Part shown: in pieces, positions 55,601 through 64,000 of the stretch
How positions within the stretch are numbered: position 1 is the first letter of the stretch
Layout: the number at the start of each line of letters is the position of its first letter
Origin: Hypomesus transpacificus
Lineage: Eukaryota > Chordata > Actinopteri > Osmeriformes > Osmeridae
Length of the DNA: 64,000 nucleotides
Assembly (NCBI RefSeq): GCF_021917145.1
Contig: NC_061067.1
Location: 1,052,818 to 1,116,817 of the forward strand
Direction of reading: 5' to 3'
Program-made: the position numbers and the translations under genes
Notes under the pieces: model-generated
Database searches by the model: none
Told to the model about the DNA's origin: nothing
What the model saw: only the letters and a program-made list of their open reading frames with translations

Positions 55601-57738
55601 GCTTCTGCTGTCGGTGCTACACTAGTGTGTTCTGCTGGGTCATGCACCCCTAGTGTCCTTCTGGGTCATGCACCCCTAGTGTCCTGCTGGGTCATGCACC
55701 CCTAGTGTCCTGCTGGGTCATGCACCCCTAGTGTCCTTCTGGGTCATGCACCCCTAGTGTCCTTCTGGGTCATGCACCCCTAGTGTTCTGCTGGGTCATG
55801 CACCCCTAGTGTTCTGCTGGGTCATGCACCCCTAGTGTCCTGCTGGGTCATGCACCCCTAGTGTTCTGCTGGGTCATGCACCCCTAGTGTTCTGCTGGGT
55901 CATGCACCCCTAGTGTCCTTCTGGGTCATGCACCCCTAGTGTTCTGCTGGGTCATGCACCCCTAGTGTTCTGCTGGGTCATGCACCCCTAGTGTCCTTCT
56001 GGGTCATGCACCCCTAGTGTCCTTCTGGGTCATGCACCCCTAGTGTCCTTCTGGGTCATGCACACCTAGTGTCCTTCTGCGTCATGCACCCCTAGTGTTC
56101 TGCTGGGTCATGCACCCCTAGTGTCCTGCTGGGTCATGCACCCCTAGTGTTCTGCTGGGTCATGCACCCCTAGTGTCCTGCTGGGTCATGCACCCCTAGT
56201 GTTCTGCTGGGTCATGCACCCCTAGTGTCCTTCTGGGTCATGCACCCCTAGTGTTCTGCTGGGTCATGCACCCCTAGTGTTCTGCTGGGTCATGCACCCA
56301 TAGTGTCCTGCTGGGTCATGCACCCCTAGTGTTCTGCTGGGTCATGCACCCCTAGTGTCCTTCTGGGTCATGCACCCCTAGTGTTCTGCTGGGTCATGCA
56401 CCCCTAGTGTTCTGCTGGGTCATGCACCCCTAGTGTCCTTCTGGGTCATGCACCCCTAGTGTTCTGCTGGGTCATGCACCCCTAGTGTTCTGCTGGGTCA
56501 TGCACCCCTAGTGTTCTGCTGGGTCATGCACCCCTAGTGTCCTTCTGGGTCATGCACCCCTAGTGTCCTTCTGGGTCATGCACCCCTAGTGTCCTTCTGG
56601 GTCATGCACCCCTAGTGTTCTGCTGGGTCATGCACCCCTAGTGTGTCCTGCTGGGTCATGCACCCGCAAATAGGAGTGCAACGGATCACAAAACTCACAG
56701 TTCATCAAACTGCACTTTTAAGCCACACATCTTGTCATTTGAACTCCAAACCAGGGTGTTGTGACTCACGTCACCCCCCTGACACCCTTGACTAGTGGGA
56801 GCCATACAGCCACAAAGCAGCACTGCTTCAGATTGAGGGGAGGAGGTTTACCTGAGGGGGGGAGGAGGTTTACCTGAGGGGGGGGGGGGGGGAGGATATC
56901 TCAGTGGAGGGTTTTGGGAGAGTGTAGTATTTGCCTCACGGTCGTGGTTCCTGTGTTGGTTGCAGGAGGTGCAGAATGGCCGTCTCTTCCGTCTCTTGGC
57001 CAAACTGGGAACCATCAACGAGAGGCCAGAGTAAGAAGATCCTTTTCTAACACTCCCAACTTCTGCCTCTTTTCCTTCACAACGTGTTTAAAAGTTTCGC
57101 ATAAACCCAAACAGGTTTCAATGTGAGGTGACTTGCAGCTGAGCTCCCTGTGGTGTGATGTGGGTGTTTGTCCAGGTTTCAGAAGGACCCTACGTGGTCA
57201 GAGACGGGGGATCGCTACCTGCTCAAGTTGTTCCGAGACCACCTGTTCCACCAGGTGACCGAAGCAGGGAGCCCCTGGATCGACCTGAGCCACATCGTCT
57301 CCTGCCTCAACAAAGTTAGTCTGATCAGGCCTCTCTCTCTCGCTCTCTCTCTCTCTCGCGCTCTCTCGCGCTCTCTCTCGCTCTCTTTCTCTGTCTCTGT
57401 GTGTGTTCCGTTTCCCCTCTTCTCTCCCCTTCTCTCTGAATCCCTGCTCCCTTTTTCTTTCTCCTCCATTTGAGCCGTGTGCCATTTGACATGCGGAGTA
57501 CGTACCCTATGTGTCTATGTTTTTTTATATCTGGAGGTTCACAAGGATGGTCATACCAGGACCTGTATCTAACGTGTGTGTGTGTGTGTGTGTGTAGCTG
57601 GACGCTGGCGTGCCTGAGAAGATCAGCCTGGTGTCTCGTGATGAGAAGAGTGTACTGGTAGTGACCTACTCTGATCTGAAGCGCTGCTTTGACAGCACCT
57701 TCCAGGAACTGCAGGCTGCTGCCACAGGCCCCCTGTAA
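46653..57738 (+). CDS. pan3: PAN3, regulatory subunit of the PAN2-PAN3 deadenylase, 18 coding exons, complete
   Basis: PAN3 is a pseudokinase that recruits PAN2 to poly(A) mRNA for the first phase of deadenylation. Exons: 46653-46980, 47718-47839, 48016-48088, 48261-48331, 48915-49059, 49232-49464, 49714-49818, 49943-50000, 50201-50362, 50962-51078, 51398-51499, 53194-53359, 53725-53812, 53903-54042, 54196-54325, 56966-57030, 57176-57314 and 57598-57738; sum 2385 nt, 794 aa, all phases consistent. A CCCH zinc finger (C25, C34, C40, H44 in [20 protein letters not shown]) starts the protein. A Ser/Pro-rich linker follows with a PAM2-like block near [14 protein letters not shown]. The pseudokinase contains [20 protein letters not shown], and the C-terminal knob contains [19 protein letters not shown]. 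The human exon encoding KYKLGMLEERLVPMG is not seen between exons 4 and 5, so only the short form is supported here. Confidence 0.96.
50497..50925. mobile_element. Interspersed repeat in a pan3 intron
   Basis: It starts with TACATTTACATTACACTTATG and TTTAGCAGACGCTTTTCTCC, similar to but distinct from the end of the tRNA-headed SINE family. It continues through GAGAGCTTTACAAAAGTGCA and ends near ACAAGTGCGTCTTGAGCC. The motif string is of a kind dispersed in teleost genomes. Family and exact limits are not certain. Confidence 0.5.
51780..52720. other. Large pan3 intron with degraded repeat sequence
   Basis: The intron 51500-53193 has no exon that I can find. It contains ACCGATAACCGACGCTCGTT and GTCGGTTAACAGTTACACGG segments that are partly inverted relative to each other. 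This suggests an old transposon or satellite fragment between about 52230 and 52710. Confidence 0.4.
53417..53596 (+). mobile_element. tRNA-headed SINE, copy 6 (pan3 intron)
   Basis: Forward copy: GGTCAGATGGCTGAGTGGTT at the head, GGTTCGTTTCCCGGCC as B box, body GGCAAGGCACTTCAACCTAC, ending GAGCGTCTGCTAAATGTAGT. Sense to pan3. Confidence 0.88.
54636..55080 (+). repeat. CATC-rich minisatellite in a pan3 intron
   Basis: More than 30 units of about 13-14 bp built on CATCATCCACCCTC/CATCATCCGCCCCC occur in the intron 54326-56965. Unit variants (CCACCC, CCGCCC, CCACCCCC) alternate irregularly. Confidence 0.93.
55621..56665 (+). repeat. 26-bp minisatellite, about 40 copies, in a pan3 intron
   Basis: The unit core is GGGTCATGCACCCCTAGTGT followed by CCTGCT, TCTGCT or CCTTCT. 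Copies are almost identical apart from these three end variants and rare single changes, which points to recent expansion. Every unit contains the small inverted repeat GGGT-CATGC-ACCC. Confidence 0.96.
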
Positions 57739-60700
57739 CGGCCCTCCCTCCCCAGGCCGCAGGGGGGGGCTGCCTGGACCGGAGCACATTATTGCACTAC
57801 TGTGGACGAGCAGGCGCATGGGGATGACATCATCATCAGCGTGGCGAGGGCAGATGGATGGGACCTGCTGAACCTCAGTCACATACACTGTCCTGTCCAC
57901 CAGGAAGGATTTTCTAAAGTGTATTTTTTTAGTTTTCCTAACCCTGCAGCTACGAGTAAAAAAAAAAAAATAAGTTACGGACTTACGACGGAAGCTGTGA
58001 TGAGGATGTTGACAATTTATTATTATTTTCTTTTTTAAGACTTGGGGAACAAAACAAACAAGAAAACAAACTGTGTTTTTGGACTTTCCTGCTTTTAATT
58101 TCTACATTTCAAATTTATTTTTCTGTGGAGGATGCACTAAGATTTCTTTCTCTTTTTCTTTTTTTTTTTTTTGGTGAGTGGCCTACAGGGTGCACCAATG
58201 TTGAGGCAAGGTCTCACACTGTCTCACACACACACACACACACACTGAGGACGGATACTAACCCAGCTTTCAAAAAAAAGAGAGAAAAACAAAAAAGAGA
58301 AGAAAAAAACGATGTATTCCTGCTGGAGACGCCTTGATACCAACGCACTACGAGACGGGACAAACCACTCCTGGATTAGAGGGGAGATGAAACCCATTCC
58401 ATCTTGTAGGTTCCCACTCGGAAAGGACAAACCACTGGGTTCTGGGGGGCGTGGGGGGGACTGACTTCTGTCTGAATAGGACAGGCCGGGGGGGGGGGGG
58501 GCTGAGAACAGGGGGACATTAAATGGTGTGGTTTCTGTTGGCACTGAGGCATGTGCTCTCACAATGCTGTGTACGTGTTTGTTACGGAGGCCGAGTCATG
58601 TGACCTCCTGTGTAGGTGTCCTGGACGCTGAGTCATGTGACCTCCTGTGTAGGTGTCCTGGACGCTGAGTCATGTGACCTGGACGCTGTTGTAGACGTTG
58701 TGGATGATGGATTCATGGGGTTGGATGGATGGACCTGCTGGGTGTGGCCGTCTGTCCAAAACTAGGATGAAGCCCGTGGTCCAGGCCGTGTTACAAACGT
58801 GCCAGCTCTGACTCTGTGGAATGGCCTTCATTTCGTCTACTTGTCTTCCCTCAAATTTCTCTCTCCTGACTCCTTCCCACCTTTCTTTCTTGCTTTCTTT
58901 TTGTAACATCCCCACCCCTCCCTAAAGTAACGCTTTTTTTTGTGATGGTTTTCTAGCTGCTTCCGTTCTTTTGCTCAGCTGTTGTGCAGTGATGCATGAT
59001 GGGATATGGAAGTACAGACTTTGCCTCAACACAATTTTATTCTGTGGACCAATTCCAGCAGGGGTGGGTGGGGGTTGGGGTTGGGGAGGGGGGTGGGAGG
59101 GAGGGAGGGAAGGAGAAGGGGAGAGTGTTGATTTGTTTTTATTTGACTTTTAAGATCATGTGACGCAAACGTGCTGGAGACTCAGAGTAGTGACATCTCC
59201 TCTCCCCCCCTGACTCCGTCACCCATGACGACCGCAGGGTGCTCCAGGGGGGCGGGGGAGGGGCATGGGGGGGCTGTTGCACTCATTTTGATGGTTTGGA
59301 TTTCTCTCAGGATGACGGACAGCTGGAGGGGCCCAATGACAGAATGTGTTTGGCCGTCGTTGGCCACCCTTTCTCCAGTCAGATCGATGAACTAAGGTGG
59401 TGTGGGCGGGACATTAAGGAACAGCTCACTCGACATACGTTATTTTACCAACAACATGAATGTTGTTGATTCCTCCAGACAGTTTTTAGCTCGGTTACTT
59501 GGGCACTTCCTTGTAAGCTTAATGACAATTCTTTTTACTTTACATTGTTACACAGCATAACTAAGTAATACCAGAGAGAAAACTGTCTTTGGGGGAAACA
59601 AGGATGTCAGGATAAGGGTAAAAGAGTGAACGATGCCTTTTAAAGTGTTTTTTTTGGGGGGTGAGGGGGTGGGGTGAACATTAGGGATGCTGTGTGGGGT
59701 GAGTATGAGTTGCTCCCAATCACAGATGTAGGACCAGGATACCTTTGTTATTCCGATGCTGTACCACCAGGAAGGAAAGGGTCAAACTGACCACCGGTCA
59801 GCGTTTAGAGGGCAACTCTCTGACACCTGCTTGGAAGCTGGCTGTGTTAGAATCATGAACTATTTCCTCTTTTGTAGTGAAATGATCAGATAACAAACTT
59901 ATTTTGGTCAATGTGGTGCTTAGACTACCTTACACACACACACAAACACACACACACACACACACACGGTCAAGGCTCATGCTACCACCCCTCACCCTAT
60001 CTCACACACATGCATAATCGCACACACACACTCCAGTTATATAAGTGATTCCTGTGCCAGGCCCACACACACCTTCAATCACCATCTTAGTATGTTTTAT
60101 GCCCCTCTTGTGTCCATTGTCTCAAATTTTGCAATATTTGTGTGTACAGCAGTATTTTAATAAAGAATACCAAACCTGAATTCCTTGTCTTGGGTCATTT
60201 GTGTTGTCGATTTATACTGCAACATTTTGTTGAGTGCTCGTTTTTTTATTTGAAGCATTTTAAAGGTGTTGGATACATACAGTGCAAAATAAACAAGGTG
60301 TTGGCAGCGTTCCAGACTCTGGCTGGTGTGTGTCCCACAGTTCATGTTGTAGACAGGCCCAGGACACAGTCAGGTGGATCTTCACCACAGCTGCAACACG
60401 TTGGTACTGTTATATAAATGAAAATAAATAGAAAATAGTCTAATATGTTACTCTACACATAATATCTTCCAGCATACAAGTGAGTGCGAACCTTTTCGGC
60501 TCTGTTCTATTTTGACTAGATGTTCCTCTTCTTAAAACGGTGTACTAGCTAGGTACCAATATAGATGTTAGCTATGAGGATGTTCGCAAGTGTAAAAGGC
60601 TTCTTGCTGACGTGTGAGAAGTGAGATTAATACTGTCGCTTATTTAGCTGCTCTTAGAAGGCTTGGTACTCCGTCTCTGTTAAGCATAAACTCCTGTTCA

Positions 60701-61389
60701 GAGGTCACAGGTCTACTGCATCTGCATTATATTGCCAGAAGTGTGTGGATACCTGTCTGTCACACCTCCTGAAACTGGTTGAAGACAGTACACACACTAT
60801 ACTCCAGCTAGTCGACCTTTTCAACACGCTTTGATGTCATAATCTTACGGATTTTCTTTGTGTTCTAACCTCTATGTATAAAGTGCAAACCGTCAGTCAG
60901 GCTGAGGGTTTGAGTGGAATAAGGAATGGAGCCTTGTTGAGGAAGCTATGTTGTACTACAGCATTCGTGATAAACCGCTAGGGGAGGGTGGAGGATTTGC
61001 AGTTTGAATGGAAAGTGTTGCATCATGGGTAGTGATGGTAGTGATGGGGATGGATAGAGGAGAGGAGCGGTGAAAGGTCTGGGGTGTTTAAAGAGGTAGA
61101 GAGAAAAAGAGAGAAAGAGGAAAGGTGGCCAACTGACAGGGGGTTAGAACAGATGGTGAGAAGATGCAGCGGGGAAGAAATGTTGAAGGGAGTGGGCAGA
61201 GTCAGTTATGGTTTTGATGATGAAAGAGGATGGTCCGCCCCAGGCCCTGTGAAGCCTTATCGACTCAGAGATGAAAAACCGTGAGGAGATGAGGGGGCTG
61301 AGGTAGACTACGACTGTACTACAGCTCCAATGGTGAGGCGACAGCTGTTGCTGTGCTAGGACGCTGGGGTCAGAGGGGCGTTAGGGTCT
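57739..61389. other. pan3 and flt1 convergent 3' UTRs
   Basis: pan3 3' UTR sequence probably runs to AATAAA at 60159-60164, a 2.4-kb UTR with A/T runs, G-runs (58489-58501), a 37-bp tandem duplication (58580-58680) and CA repeats (59935-59970). A minus-strand AATAAA at 60245-60250 would end the flt1 transcript, so the two 3' ends are almost back to back. No further coding exon is seen. Confidence 0.55.
58580..58680 (+). repeat. 37-bp tandem duplication in the inferred pan3 3' UTR
   Basis: The block GAGTCATGTGACCTCCTGTG plus TAGGTGTCCTGGACGCT occurs twice in full, with a partial third copy. The sequence contains GTCATGTGAC, a near-palindrome. Confidence 0.85.
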
Positions 61390-63798
<2,409 letters not shown>

Positions 63799-63867
63799 TC
63801 ACAACAAGAACATGGTTCAGAAACAGACATTTACCCATCTCTTCCTGACAGGTGAGGCACCTGCAAT

Positions 63868-64000
63868 CCTCTGGGACCTGGGACCTCTGGGACCTGGGAC
63901 CTCTGGGACCTCTGGGACCTCTGGGGCCTGGGACCTCTGGGGCCTCTGGGACCTCTGGGACCTGGGACCTCTGGGACCTCTGGGGCCTGGGACCTCTGGG
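63868..64000 (+). repeat. CTGGGACCT minisatellite at the right edge
   Basis: Repeats of TCTGGGACC and TGGGACCTC (about 9 bp, with GGGGCC variants) lie in a flt1 intron and continue past the window edge. Confidence 0.9.

Overview
The window is vertebrate nuclear DNA, almost certainly from a ray-finned fish with a compact genome. Genes are split by GT-AG introns and match human 13q12 orthologues exon for exon. A uricase-pathway urad gene is intact, there are six copies of a tRNA-headed SINE, and ten genes fit in 64 kb. The SINE type and compactness would suit a smelt-like or other early-branching euteleost, but the species call is a guess.

Layout, left to right: 1-2560, no recognised gene, with a G-run and a fold-back element; usp12 (minus, 3465-7660); rpl21 (plus, 8765-10204), divergent from usp12 and carrying a likely H/ACA snoRNA in an intron; gtf3a (plus, 13532-16020); lnx2 (minus, 16939-23935); a polr1d-type gene encoding only the 'isoform 2' protein (plus, 27014-28476); pdx1 (plus, 31477-33845); urad (minus, 34593-35237); flt3 (minus, 36621-45205); pan3 (plus, 46653-57738), divergent from flt3; and the 3' part of flt1 (minus, 61390-63786), which runs off the right edge.

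This is the ParaHox paralogon. Order and orientation match the remembered human order USP12-RPL21-GTF3A-LNX2-POLR1D-PDX1-URAD-FLT3-PAN3-FLT1. RASL11A, MTIF3, GSX1 and CDX2 are not seen in the places they hold in human. That fits the known teleost break-up of the ParaHox cluster by gene loss after genome duplication. I added up exon lengths and checked phases by hand: usp12, rpl21, gtf3a, lnx2, the polr1d-type gene, pdx1, urad and pan3 all close in frame, and flt3 is off by exactly one base in one extracellular exon.

The genes are neighbours by ancient synteny rather than one pathway: deubiquitination (usp12), translation and RNA polymerase III/I functions (rpl21, gtf3a, polr1d region), Numb/Notch-type ubiquitin ligation (lnx2), pancreas and duodenum identity (pdx1), urate breakdown (urad), two class III/V receptor tyrosine kinases (flt3, flt1) and mRNA deadenylation (pan3). 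Introns are rich in microsatellites and minisatellites, several of which touch splice sites. I saw no CRISPR, prokaryotic or viral system and no wholly novel gene. The most useful leads are the isoform-2-only polr1d gene, the one-base discrepancy and duplicated splice donor in flt3, a roughly 40-copy 26-bp minisatellite in pan3, and the candidate snoRNA in rpl21.
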